A DNA stretch of 64,000 bases from positions 1-64,000 of the forward strand of contig NZ_LXVY01000046.1 in NCBI RefSeq assembly GCF_001650735.1, in the 5' to 3' direction. Below the pieces are notes generated by a model, which did no database searches, was not told the DNA's origin, and saw only the letters and a list, made by a program, of their open reading frames with translations. The DNA comes from Sphingomonas sp. TDK1 (GTDB lineage Bacteria; Pseudomonadota; Alphaproteobacteria; Sphingomonadales; Sphingomonadaceae). Position 1 is the stretch's first letter. Each line of letters opens with the position of its first letter. Below are positions 8,520-18,319 of the stretch, piece by piece. The position numbers and the translations under genes were made by a program.

Positions 8520-9336
8520 ACCGGTCGGCGACATCTGTGCGCCTGAACTGCTGACCGTTGGGAGGACCGTAGAGGTCCGAGGCCGCTATGAGACGGCACG
8601 GTGCCTCCACAGCACCTGCAGCAGCGTCATTCGTACGCTATCGCCGTCGGAAGGGCCCAGCGAGACGTGGCCGGCGATCTTCAGGGCGCCTTGATAACGC
8701 CCAAGGTCAAGCATTATGTCGCAATCATCGAGCCCTACGAGCTCAGCGCGCTCTTGCGCGGCATAGACGGCTTTTCGGGTCAGCAATCGGTTGTCTTGGC
8801 GCTTCGGATCGCCCCACACGGCTTTGTGCGTCCGGGCGAACTGCTTGCGGCAGAATGGGCAGAGTTCGACTAATCCGCAAAGCTCTCGACCATCCCCGGC
8901 GAGAAGATGAAGATGGGCCGTCCGCATCGCGTACCACTATCAAAGCAGGTCCTCGTGCTCCTTATGGAGCGAAAGGTGAGCGGTAAGTCGAAACTTCTGT
9001 TTCCAAGCGTCCGGCCAGACGCTCGCCAAATCTCCGACGACACTATCTACGCCGCGCTGCAACGCCTGGGATACGAGAAACCGCAGATGACGGGCTACGG
9101 CTTCCGCGCGATAGCCAAGCAGTCTCCTCAACGACAGCAAGAAATGGCACCCCGATGCGATCGAACGCCAGTTCGCGGACGTAGAGAAAAATGACGTCCG
9201 TCTCGCCTATCTCAGCGCCGAGCCTTGGGGCGAGCGCGTCCGGATCATGCAATACTGGTCAGACTATCTCGAGCGCTTGAAGACAAACGAGAACGCTACA
9301 AGGTCGAAGCTCGCATCGCTTGTTGCTGACGGTTAG
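8520..9336 (+). pseudogene. P4-type phage integrase relic
   Basis: The C-terminal two thirds of a P4-like tyrosine integrase, in broken frames. The pieces read in order RGRYETARCLHSTCSSVIR, a frameshift near 8635, YAIAVGRAQRDVAGDLQGAL, RPGELLAAEWAEFD, an in-frame TAA at 8871-8873, IPGEKMKMGRPHRVPLS, MTGYGFRAIA, a second frameshift near 9120, KKWHPDAIERQFADVEKND and MQYWSDYLERLK, ending at 9336. The N-terminal part is missing. P4 integrases normally enter tRNA genes, but no tRNA is seen here. This is a second, dead recombinase in addition to the one at 4132. Confidence 0.8.
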
Positions 9337-9833
9337 ACGGCCATATCACGGAAGGCAGAGGCTACAGGTTCAAAATGAGCCGGATGCGCCATCACAAAAT
9401 CTCCCATCCTGCTCTGTTGCGCTGTTCGTTGCTCCGGCGACATTCCGGTGCTCGCCCGAGCGACTGCGCCGGATTCCCCGCATCTAACCGCACACAAGCC
9501 TGACCTGCTCCGGCTTCGTCGCGGCCAGCACGCCCTGGAAAAGCATGTCCTCGCGCCCAAAAGCGAAGTTGATCACCGCAGCGGGCTGGTGCACGCTGGC
9601 CTTGACCGAGCCGGACGAGCGCTCCCGCTGGATGCCGGTGCGCGATACGATCGGCACCTCCGCCGCCTGCTCGCGGAACGCATTGATCCAGTCGCCGTCG
9701 ACGTTCTCGCATGCCGGTCGTTTTCCTGGAGGACGGCGCCCCCTGTGCGCACGGCGGCCGCACGCGCGCCGTAGGCGACCTGACCTCGCTCCCGCCATCT
9801 AGCTCCTGGTCGGCCCGTTCGGCGCCGGAGGCC
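9337..9833. other. Unassigned stretch between integrase relic and autotransporter
   Basis: Open frames exist on both strands, but none is recognised. The minus-strand frame 9484-9798 has a protein-like C-terminal half (CENVDGDWINAFREQ, VKASVHQPAAVINFAFG) behind an arginine-rich stretch that looks non-coding. It may be the tail of a degraded gene. Confidence 0.35.
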
Positions 9834-12800
9834 TCAGAAGTTAACCGTCAGCTTCACGGTACCGCTATGACTCTGGAACGCGCTGCGGAGTTCGCCATCA
9901 TATTGCACCCCGATGCGCAGACGATCGCTGCGCATGAAGCTCATGCCGACGCCGACCATCGCACCGTCTCTCGCACCGCGCGTGGAGTTGCTGGTGAAGA
10001 CCACTCCGCCCAGCACCGCGCTCAGCGGTATCGGGCCGTTCTTGTAGTTATGCGTCCAGCCGATCTTCAGCGACGGCGCGAAACGCCCCGAAGCGGTGTC
10101 GAAGATCGCCGCACCCTGCACCCCGACCTCATGGTTGAACGAGTCGACCGAGAGCTTGCGTACCTGCAGGTTGGCGGTGCCCGCGCCGCTTTCGGTATAG
10201 CCGTCATTATCGAGATGGACTGCACGCCCGCCGGCAAAGGGCGTCAACGAAGCGGTTTCGCCCAGCGGCACCGTATAGCTCACGCGCAGGCCGCCAAGAT
10301 ACTGCCTGCCGTTATACGACGCTTCAGCGCTCCGGCCGAGATAGTCGATCCGGCGGTGCTGGCGATAGTGATTATACCCGAAGCCGAGCTGGCCATCGAT
10401 CGCGAGACCGCTCTTTTCCGGATCGCCCGGCTGCCAGGTGAAATAGGCGGTTCCCTGGAAGCTGTTGAGGCGGGTGCGGCTGCCGGTCAGGTCCGACCGG
10501 CCATTGGCGGTGCTGCCCACCCAGCTCAGCGCCCCACCGACGACCAGGTTGGTGGTGCCGATCAGGTCCACGCCAGCCATGACGCCGAAGCTGTTGGCTG
10601 CATAGGGCGATGCGCCGCTGGCCTCACCGCGCTTGGCGGCGTTGACCAGGATCTGTCCCCACACGCTGCCGCGTTGACCTTGCGAGCCGGCCGCCATGCC
10701 ACGCTCCTCGCGACCGCTGGCATTGGCCGCCAGTACTTCCTGGTGCTGGATGATCGCGTTGACCGCGGGCGATACCGCGATGGCCACGACCTGCGGCGTC
10801 AGCTGCGTCGGCGAAAGCTGGACGATCGCGCGCTCCTGCTCCGCGAATGGCAGCGCGGCGAGCGGCAGCAGCACCTCGCTGATCACCGGGAGCGCCGCCG
10901 CACCGCCCGGGCCATTGCCTGCAGCGATGATAGCGTCCAGCGCAGCACCGGTCCCGACGCCAGCACCGCCTGCCGAAACGCCGGTCGGGGCGAATTGCGT
11001 CGCCGGAACGTTGTTCAGCACCGTAAGCACCAAGTCGGAAGTGCCGCCGCCGGTGGCGGTGGAGAAACTGCCGCCGAAGCCGCTGATCGACGCCGTCAGC
11101 CCGCTATAGGTCAACGCGCCTCCCGCCTTGACCACCGTGAAGGCAGACCCTGCCGAGAGGGCGGTGCCGCCCAGCGCGATGAGCCGCACGTTCGTGCCGG
11201 TGAGGCTCGCCGACCCGCTGACCTGAAGCTGGCCATAGACGCTGGTGGAGGTGACCCCGATCAGCAGCGCGCCGCCGGTCTGGCTGTAGTTACCGGTCAC
11301 CCGCACCACATTGTTCAGCTGCAGCGCGGCGGTGCTAACCAGCCCCCGGGTACCGAGGTTGATCGCATCGTTCAGCAGAAGGTTGCCGCTGAGCACCAGA
11401 TTGCTCGCGAGATTGGTGATCGTGCCCTGGCTGCCGGCCGCGAAGCCGGTCAGGGTGCCGAAGCTGGCACCGCTGCCGCCGGCGATGCGCAGATCTGTGC
11501 TGGATGCGTTCTGGATATTGCCCGCGATCACGCCGCTGTTGGTGATCGGCCCCAGCGTGCCAGCATTGTAGATCGCTCTCGGCGCCGAGAGCGTACCGCT
11601 GTTGGCGATCGCGCCGATCGTGCCGTTATTGACCAGGCCCGTGGTAGCGGTAACGGTGTTGCTGTTGGTCAGCGTGCCGATCGACCCCGTCCCAGCGACA
11701 TAGATGGCGGTCGTGGCGTTGAGCGCGCTGGTGTTGTTCAGTGCCGCCAGCGTCCCGCCGACATAATCGTTGGCGATCTGCGCCACGAGATTGGTGCCCT
11801 GGGTGGCGCCGCCGACCTCGATACCGACGATGTTCGCGGTGTAGGTGAGGCCACCATAGGTCGAGCCCGCCCCGCCCTGCACCAACGTGCCAACGCCGGA
11901 GCCGGCCAGATAATTGCCGGTGGCGGAGAAGCCGTCGAGCGCGATCGTGCCGCCGCTGAGCGCGGCCGTGCCGCTGACGATCAGCGTGTCGGTGCCTGGC
12001 GTCATCTCCAGCGTGCCGCCGGTCTGGCTGAAATTGCCGGTGACGTTCACCGCACGGTCGAGCCGCACGGTGGCGGCGCTGTTGGTCAGGCGGTGGCCGG
12101 TCACCACCACCGCATCGTCGAGCAGGATCTTGCCCGATGCCAGCACGACGTCGGCACCGGTGCTGGTGATGGTACCCTGGGCACCGCCCTGGCCGGAGAA
12201 GGTTCCATAGTCGCTGGTGCCGCCGATCAGCGTCATCGCGCTAGCCGATTGGTTGCGCACGTTGCCCAGCACCGCACCGCTGTTCAACACCGTGCCGATA
12301 CCACCGGCCGCGACCAGCGCATTCGGTCCCTGGATCAGGCCGCTGTTCGACAGCGTGCCGATCGAGCCCTGCGCCAGCACGCCATTGGCGGTGCCGGTGA
12401 GCGTGCCGCTGTTCGACAGGACGCCCACCGTCGCACCGGACGCCACATAGATCGCCGTCGCGGTGCTGAGCGTGCCGGTGTTGGCCAGCGAACCTTGCGA
12501 AGTGCCGATATAGTCGTTGGTGACCGACAGCAGCATGTTGGTGCTGCCGCCGATGGTGGCGACCGAGGTCGTCACGCCGAGGCCGCTAACGCCCGTCGAG
12601 GCGAAACTTGCGCCGCTGTAGGACGAACCTACGCCGCCCTGGATCAGCGTGTAGGACGTGCCCGCCAGATAGGTGCCAGAGCTCGACAGCGCGGCGACGA
12701 CCGAGCCGCCGGACAGCGTGGCGACGCCGCTCACCGCCAGTCCGCCGACGCCGGGGTCGAGGATCAGCGATCCGGACGACTGGGTGTAGTTGCCGGTGAT

Positions 12801-15800
12801 GCTCACCATGCCCGGCAGCGTCAGCGCCGCGCCGGTGTTGAGCGCGCTGTGGCCGGTCACGTCGATCGCCGCATTGAGCGCGAGGTTGCCGCCGCTGAAC
12901 ACCAGGTTGCTGGCGGCATTGACGATGCTCGTCTGGCCGCTGACGCCGGTGATCGTGCCGATGGTGCTGCCGCTGCCGCCGGCGATCGTCAGGTCATTGG
13001 CCGAATTGTTGACGATCGCGCCACGGATCATGCCGCTATTGGTGATGCCGCCGATACTGCCGGTGGTGAACAGCGCCGTCGCACCGCCGATCGTGCCCTG
13101 GTTGTCCAGCTGGGCGATCGTGCCGCCATTGTTGAAGATGCCGAGGTTGTTGCCGATCAGGCCATTGTTGGTCAGCGTGCCGATGCTGCCGGCATTCTGC
13201 AGCCCGGTGCCGAAAGGATCGTTGGCCGTCTTGATCGTGCCGGTGTTGACCAGCGCGGTGATCCGCCCCGTCGCGGCATTGAAGAGGCCGGGGTTCCCGC
13301 CCTCGATCAGGCCGGCATTGCGCAGCAGCGCCACCTGCCCGGCGTTGAACACGCCGCTGTCGGTTCCGGATAGCGTGCCGCTGTTGTCCAGCGTTCCTAG
13401 ATTGCCCGTCGCGGCGATGTAGACCGCGTTGGCCACGCCGCCGATGCTGCCGCTGTTGTCGAGCGCCGCGAGCGTACCGCCGACATAGTCGTTGCTGATG
13501 CCCAGCACGAGGTTGGTGCCGCTGGTCGTCGCTTCGGCGAGCAGCCCGGAGACGCCGGCCAGGCTGATGCTGGCACCGGTATAGTTGGATCCCGCGCCGC
13601 CCGAGACGAGCGTGCCCGCGGTCGTGCCCACGAAATAGTTGCCGGTGCTGGACAGGCCGCTGACCGCGATGGTGCCGCCGGTGATGCTCGCCGCCTGGGT
13701 CACGACCAGGCGGCCGGTGCTGCCCAGGTTGAGCGTGCCCGCGCTCTGGCTGAAATTGCCGTTGACGTTGACGATCGTCGACAGGGTGATGTCTGCGCCG
13801 GTATTGCTCACGGTCAGCGCGCTGGCGGCGATGCCGACCGCGGTGATCGTGTCGTTGAGGAGAAGCGCGCCCGCGGCGAAGGTCAGGTTGCCGCTCGCGC
13901 CGATCGTCCCCTGCGTGGTGCCGGTCGCGCCGGTAAACGTGCCGATGGCGCCGCCCGTGCCGCCGATGATCGTGCCGATCACGCCGCCGTTGTCGTTGAT
14001 GTTGCCGCGGATCAAGCCGGCGTTGAGGACCGTGCCGAACGTGCCGGCAAGCGCGGTTTGGCCCGACATCGTGCCGCTGTTGTTGACGGCGGCGATGACG
14101 GCATTGTTCTGGATCGCCACCCCGGCACCGGTGATGACGCCGCTATTGGTCACGGTACCGATCGTGCCGCTGTTCAGGATCGCCCAGCTGCTGTTGGTGA
14201 TCGTGCCGGTGTTGACCAGTTGGCCGATGCTGCCCTGGTTCCACAGCGCGGTGAAATTGGCGTTGGTGATGCGGCCGGCATTGCTCAATATGCCGATGCT
14301 GCCGCGGTTGTTGACGCCGAACTGCAGGCCGCCCAGCGTGCCGGTGTTCGACACCGTGCCGATGCTGCCGGTCGTCGCGACGTACAGGCCGGTGGCTGCG
14401 CTGGTGAGCGACGCCGCGTTGGCCAGCGTCGTGAGCGCGCCGCCGACATAATCGTTGGCAATCGCCAGCAGCAGGTTGTTCCCGCTGATGCTCGACGAAC
14501 TCGCCAAGCCGGTGATGCTGCCGGCCGAAACGGTCGCACCGGAAAGCGACGAACTCGCGCCGCCGGAGACCAGCGTATAGCTGCTCGCCAGGTAATTCCC
14601 GGTGCTGGACAGGTTCGCCAGAACCGTGCCGCCGCTCAGGTTCGCCGCGCCGCTGACAATCAGGCTGCTGGTGCCCGGCGTCAGGCTCAGCGTGCCGGCC
14701 GACTGGCTGTAGTTGCCGGTGATGCTGATGTTGCTGGTCAGCGACAGGCTGGCACCGGTGTTGCTGACGGTGCGGCCCGTGGCGATGATCCGGTCGTTCA
14801 GCAGCAGGTTGCCCGATGCGAACACCACATTGCTCAGCGTGTTGTTGATCGTACCGATGCCCGACGTGCCGGTCAGCGTACCGATCGTGCCCGCGGCACC
14901 GCCGGTGATCGTCAGGTTGTTGGCGGTCTGGTTGTCGATCCTGCCCTTGATGACGCCGCTGTTGGAAAGCCCGCCAAGGCTTCCCGAGATATAGACCACA
15001 TTGTTGCCGCTGAGCGTGCCGCCATTGGCGTTGACCAGCGCGGCCAGGGTGCCGGCGACGTTCACCGCATTGGTGGCGTTGCCGATATAGCCGCTGTTGA
15101 CCAGCGACCCCAGCGTGCCGCTGATCTGGACGGCGCTCTGCCCCGACGTGATCGTGCCGCTGTTGTTGATCGCGCCCGTGTTGCTGTTGCCGTCGAGATA
15201 GATGCCCTGCGGCCCGCCGTTGATGCTGCCGCTGTTGCTCAGCAGGCCGAGCGTGCCGTAATTGGCGAAACCGGCCGAACCCGAGGAGATCAGGCCGGCA
15301 TTGGTCAGCGTGCCCATCGACGTGTCGTTCTGCAGGCCCGCCGCAGTCCCGCCCAGGATCGTGCCGGTGGCGGTGTTGACAAGGTTGGTGATCGTGCTCT
15401 GGTTGCCCAGGCCCTTTTGCCCGCCGCTGATCAGGCCGCTGTTGGACAGGCTGCCGATGCTGCCGTTATTGCTGAGGCCATCATTCAGGCCGGTCAGCGT
15501 TCCGCTGTTGATAAGGGTGCCGATCGCGCCGGTGTTCGCGACGTAGAGGGCCCAGGTCGTGCCGCTGATCGAATCGCTGTTGTTGATCGAAGCCTGCGTA
15601 TCGCCGACATAGATGTTGTTGGCCGACAGCAGCAGGTTGTTGCCGCTGGTAGCGCTGCCAAAGGCCAGGCCGGTAAAGCCGCCGCTCGCCACGATGCTGA
15701 CGCCGGCGTAACTCGAGCCGGCTCCACCGCTCACCAGCGTACCGCCGGTCGCACCCTTCAGGTAGGTAGAGGTGGAGGAAAATCCGTTGGCGCCCGCGCT

Positions 15801-18095
15801 GATGGTGCCGCCGGTGAACGTAGCCGCCTGGGTTACGGCCAGCCGGCCCGCACTGCCCAGGTTCAGCGTGCCCGCGCTCTGGCTGAAATTGGCGTTGACG
15901 TTGACGATCGTGGACAGCGTGATGGCGGCGCCGGTGTTGGATATCGTCAGCAGGGCGGCGGAGATCCCGGCAGCGATGATCGAATCGTTGAGCAGCAGCG
16001 CGCCCGACGCGAAATTGAGATTGCCGCTTGCGCCGATCGTACCCTGGCTCACCCCATTGAAGCCGGTGAAGGTGCCGACCGTGCCGTTGCTGCCGCCGAT
16101 GATCGTCGCGATCGAACCACCGAACCCGTTGATGTTGCCGAGGATCAAGCCACTGTTGGCGACCGTGCCGAAGGTGCCCGCCACGGCGTTGCTCGCGCCG
16201 GACATCGTCCCGCTATTGCTCAGCAGGTTGATGACCGCGTTGTTCTGGATCGCGTTGCCCGCGCCGGCGATGACGCCACTGTTGGTCAGAGTACCGATCG
16301 TGCCGGTGTTCAGGATCGCCCAGCTGCTGTTGGTGATCGTGCCGGTATTTACGAGCTGGCCGATGCTGCCCTGGTTCCACAGCGCGGTGAAGTTGTTGTT
16401 GGTGATGCGGCCCGAATTGCTCAGCAGCCCGATCGTGCCGCGGTTGTTTACGCCGAACTGCGAGCCGCCCAGCGTGCCGGTGTTGCTGAAGGTTCCGATG
16501 CTGCCCGTCGTCGCGACGTACAGGCCCGTGTTGGCGCTGGTCAGCGTCCCGGCATTGCTGGCGGAAGCCAGCGTGCCGCCGACATAGTCGTTGTTGACCA
16601 ATAGCTGCAGCGCCGTGCCGCTCGTGATGGACGACCGGCTCAGACCGGTGAGATTACCGATCGTGACGTTTGCGCCGGTCAGGTTCAGGCTCGATCCGCC
16701 GAGCAGCGTATAGGTGCCTGCCAGATAGTTGCCGGTGCTGACGAAGGTGGACCGGATCGTCCCCCCGCTGGCGGTAACCGCGCCGGTGGCGATCACGCCG
16801 CCCAGGGGGTCCACGGTGAGCGTGCCGGCGGTCTGGGTATAGGCGCCGGCAACGTTGATGATGCTGTTGAGCAGCAGATTCGCGCCGCTATTGGTGACCG
16901 TCTGGCCCGTGGCGTTGATATTGTCGTTCAGCACCAGATTGCCCGATGCAAACGCCAGGTTCGCCAGCGTGCTGATGATGGTGCCCTTGTTGGTCAGCGT
17001 GCTGCCGGTCAGGGTTCCGAACGTAGCGCCGGTACCGCCGTTGATCGTCAGCGCATTGGTGCTGCGATTGTTGATGGTGCCGGCGATCACGCCACTGTTG
17101 GTGACGTTGGGCACGGACACGCCCGATGCCAGATACAGCGCGATGGCGCCGCTCAGCGTTCCGCTGTTGATCAGCGAATTGAACGCGCCAGCACCGATCG
17201 AAATACCATAGCTGCCGCCGCTGATCGTGCCGCTGTTGTTGATCGTGCCGATCGTCCCGCTGGCATGGAACACGCCGGCCTGGGCCCCGATGATCCGGCC
17301 GGTATTGGTGACTTGGGACATCGTCCCCGAATTCCAGAGGCCGCCGGTTGCGCCGCTGATCAGGCCGCTATTGGTGATCTGGCCGATCGAGGACGAGGCC
17401 TGGTTGTTGCCGATGCCGCTGCTGGAGCTGCTGATGATCGTACCGGTGTTGATCAGCGTCAGGATCGAGCCGCCATTGTTGGCGATGCCGCCCGCGGCAC
17501 CCGCGGCCCCCGCGGCCACGGTAATCGTGCCGGAATTGTTGAGCGTGCCGATTCTGCCCGTGGCGGCATTCTGAATACCGCGGGTCGTGCCGGCAATCAC
17601 GCCGGTGTTGCTGAGCGATCCAATCGATCCGGAATTGGTGACTGCGGTGCGGCCGCTGATCCGCCCGGCGTTGGTCAGCACGCCGATCGTGCCGACCGCA
17701 TTGATGAAAACCCCCGTCACGACCGCCGAGATCGTGCCGGTCGCGGCGTTGTTCAGCTCGGCGACGCTGATCGTGTCGGTACCGCTCGCGCCGACACGGA
17801 TCGCGACACCCGCCCCCGCCGTGTCGTTGACCAGGCCAGCGTTCGACAGCGTGCCCACCGCCGCCCCGGCCCCGCCGGTGATGGTGAGGGCGCTCGGATC
17901 GGCGGTGTTGATCGTGCCGGTGGAGGTAATGGTGAAATTACTGCCCGGCGCGCTCGCCCCGCTCCACGTCGTTCCGGTGGTGACCGATGTCGCGATGGTC
18001 GTATCTTGCGCCAGGACCGGCGGCGTGGCGAGTGCAACACCCAGTATCAGCATGGAGGAACTTGCCAGGATGGCCCGGTCGCGATTCGAATGCAT
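9834..18095 (-). CDS. Giant classical autotransporter (type Va) with repetitive beta-helix passenger
   Basis: 2753 residues. A signal peptide (SSSMLILGVALATPPVLAQ) ends at about residue 30. The passenger, to about residue 2460, is built of short SIGTLTNSGVIAG-like rungs typical of a right-handed beta-helix, rich in Ser, Thr, Asn and Gly. Six larger modules open with an N-[DI]-Y-[VI]-G motif and close with a GNYLAG...TLVQGGAGSSY-type segment. The last ~285 residues are an autotransporter beta-barrel starting near GSVWGQILVNAAKRG and ending in the membrane-protein signature KLTVNF. Likely an exported surface adhesin or matrix protein. It is the last gene of a minus-strand run carrying modification enzymes, 224 bases after the glycosyltransferase, so it may have its own promoter. 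Long open frames on the plus strand across it are compositional shadows. Confidence 0.93.
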   Translation of the reverse strand: MHSNRDRAILASSSMLILGVALATPPVLAQDTTIATSVTTGTTWSGASAPGSNFTITSTGTINTADPSALTITGGAGAAVGTLSNAGLVNDTAGAGVAIRVGASGTDTISVAELNNAATGTISAVVTGVFINAVGTIGVLTNAGRISGRTAVTNSGSIGSLSNTGVIAGTTRGIQNAATGRIGTLNNSGTITVAAGAAGAAGGIANNGGSILTLINTGTIISSSSSGIGNNQASSSIGQITNSGLISGATGGLWNSGTMSQVTNTGRIIGAQAGVFHASGTIGTINNSGTISGGSYGISIGAGAFNSLINSGTLSGAIALYLASGVSVPNVTNSGVIAGTINNRSTNALTINGGTGATFGTLTGSTLTNKGTIISTLANLAFASGNLVLNDNINATGQTVTNSGANLLLNSIINVAGAYTQTAGTLTVDPLGGVIATGAVTASGGTIRSTFVSTGNYLAGTYTLLGGSSLNLTGANVTIGNLTGLSRSSITSGTALQLLVNNDYVGGTLASASNAGTLTSANTGLYVATTGSIGTFSNTGTLGGSQFGVNNRGTIGLLSNSGRITNNNFTALWNQGSIGQLVNTGTITNSSWAILNTGTIGTLTNSGVIAGAGNAIQNNAVINLLSNSGTMSGASNAVAGTFGTVANSGLILGNINGFGGSIATIIGGSNGTVGTFTGFNGVSQGTIGASGNLNFASGALLLNDSIIAAGISAALLTISNTGAAITLSTIVNVNANFSQSAGTLNLGSAGRLAVTQAATFTGGTISAGANGFSSTSTYLKGATGGTLVSGGAGSSYAGVSIVASGGFTGLAFGSATSGNNLLLSANNIYVGDTQASINNSDSISGTTWALYVANTGAIGTLINSGTLTGLNDGLSNNGSIGSLSNSGLISGGQKGLGNQSTITNLVNTATGTILGGTAAGLQNDTSMGTLTNAGLISSGSAGFANYGTLGLLSNSGSINGGPQGIYLDGNSNTGAINNSGTITSGQSAVQISGTLGSLVNSGYIGNATNAVNVAGTLAALVNANGGTLSGNNVVYISGSLGGLSNSGVIKGRIDNQTANNLTITGGAAGTIGTLTGTSGIGTINNTLSNVVFASGNLLLNDRIIATGRTVSNTGASLSLTSNISITGNYSQSAGTLSLTPGTSSLIVSGAANLSGGTVLANLSSTGNYLASSYTLVSGGASSSLSGATVSAGSITGLASSSSISGNNLLLAIANDYVGGALTTLANAASLTSAATGLYVATTGSIGTVSNTGTLGGLQFGVNNRGSIGILSNAGRITNANFTALWNQGSIGQLVNTGTITNSSWAILNSGTIGTVTNSGVITGAGVAIQNNAVIAAVNNSGTMSGQTALAGTFGTVLNAGLIRGNINDNGGVIGTIIGGTGGAIGTFTGATGTTQGTIGASGNLTFAAGALLLNDTITAVGIAASALTVSNTGADITLSTIVNVNGNFSQSAGTLNLGSTGRLVVTQAASITGGTIAVSGLSSTGNYFVGTTAGTLVSGGAGSNYTGASISLAGVSGLLAEATTSGTNLVLGISNDYVGGTLAALDNSGSIGGVANAVYIAATGNLGTLDNSGTLSGTDSGVFNAGQVALLRNAGLIEGGNPGLFNAATGRITALVNTGTIKTANDPFGTGLQNAGSIGTLTNNGLIGNNLGIFNNGGTIAQLDNQGTIGGATALFTTGSIGGITNSGMIRGAIVNNSANDLTIAGGSGSTIGTITGVSGQTSIVNAASNLVFSGGNLALNAAIDVTGHSALNTGAALTLPGMVSITGNYTQSSGSLILDPGVGGLAVSGVATLSGGSVVAALSSSGTYLAGTSYTLIQGGVGSSYSGASFASTGVSGLGVTTSVATIGGSTNMLLSVTNDYIGTSQGSLANTGTLSTATAIYVASGATVGVLSNSGTLTGTANGVLAQGSIGTLSNSGLIQGPNALVAAGGIGTVLNSGAVLGNVRNQSASAMTLIGGTSDYGTFSGQGGAQGTITSTGADVVLASGKILLDDAVVVTGHRLTNSAATVRLDRAVNVTGNFSQTGGTLEMTPGTDTLIVSGTAALSGGTIALDGFSATGNYLAGSGVGTLVQGGAGSTYGGLTYTANIVGIEVGGATQGTNLVAQIANDYVGGTLAALNNTSALNATTAIYVAGTGSIGTLTNSNTVTATTGLVNNGTIGAIANSGTLSAPRAIYNAGTLGPITNSGVIAGNIQNASSTDLRIAGGSGASFGTLTGFAAGSQGTITNLASNLVLSGNLLLNDAINLGTRGLVSTAALQLNNVVRVTGNYSQTGGALLIGVTSTSVYGQLQVSGSASLTGTNVRLIALGGTALSAGSAFTVVKAGGALTYSGLTASISGFGGSFSTATGGGTSDLVLTVLNNVPATQFAPTGVSAGGAGVGTGAALDAIIAAGNGPGGAAALPVISEVLLPLAALPFAEQERAIVQLSPTQLTPQVVAIAVSPAVNAIIQHQEVLAANASGREERGMAAGSQGQRGSVWGQILVNAAKRGEASGASPYAANSFGVMAGVDLIGTTNLVVGGALSWVGSTANGRSDLTGSRTRLNSFQGTAYFTWQPGDPEKSGLAIDGQLGFGYNHYRQHRRIDYLGRSAEASYNGRQYLGGLRVSYTVPLGETASLTPFAGGRAVHLDNDGYTESGAGTANLQVRKLSVDSFNHEVGVQGAAIFDTASGRFAPSLKIGWTHNYKNGPIPLSAVLGGVVFTSNSTRGARDGAMVGVGMSFMRSDRLRIGVQYDGELRSAFQSHSGTVKLTVNF
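13640..14460 (-). repeat. Internal duplication in the autotransporter, copy A
   Basis: This part of the passenger closely resembles 15775-16596, shifted by 2133-2136 bases. For example GTGCCCGCGCTCTGGCTG occurs at 13735 and 15868, and GTTCAGGATCGCCCAGCTG at 14172 and 16308. Both copies code for the same succession of rungs, including TALWNQGSIGQLVNTGTITN. Confidence 0.85.
15775..16596 (-). repeat. Internal duplication in the autotransporter, copy B
   Basis: Partner of the segment at 13640-14460, at a constant offset of about 2.13 kb. Similarity is high but not perfect and all offsets keep frame, pointing to in-frame module duplication. Confidence 0.85.
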
Positions 18096-18319
18096 GGATC
18101 ATGCCCCAAAATTCTGCGCACCGGAATCTTCGGCCAACTCACTACGATCATGGCAAACAAGAGATATGATTATACCTCTTGGCGCATGCACCCCATTGAA
18201 AATCAGCCCGAAACAAAATTCCTTCTACGCAAGTTCCTCACCTAACAATTCTTGCCGTCATCGATTAATCCGCATTTACCCTGATCTTGGCCATCATTTG
18301 AGTCAACTGCTACTGTATT

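Noticed and set aside
9711..16604. Very long plus-strand open frames (1220 and 848 codons) opposite the autotransporter
   Set aside because: They are arginine/alanine-rich mirrors of a repetitive GC-rich coding sequence, with no signal, domain or ribosome site. The minus-strand protein has a signal peptide, regular rungs and a complete beta-barrel.
18169..18174. TATAAT hexamer on the minus strand 75 bases before the autotransporter
   Set aside because: A perfect -10-like box, but no acceptable -35 element lies 16-18 bases upstream, so a promoter is not claimed.
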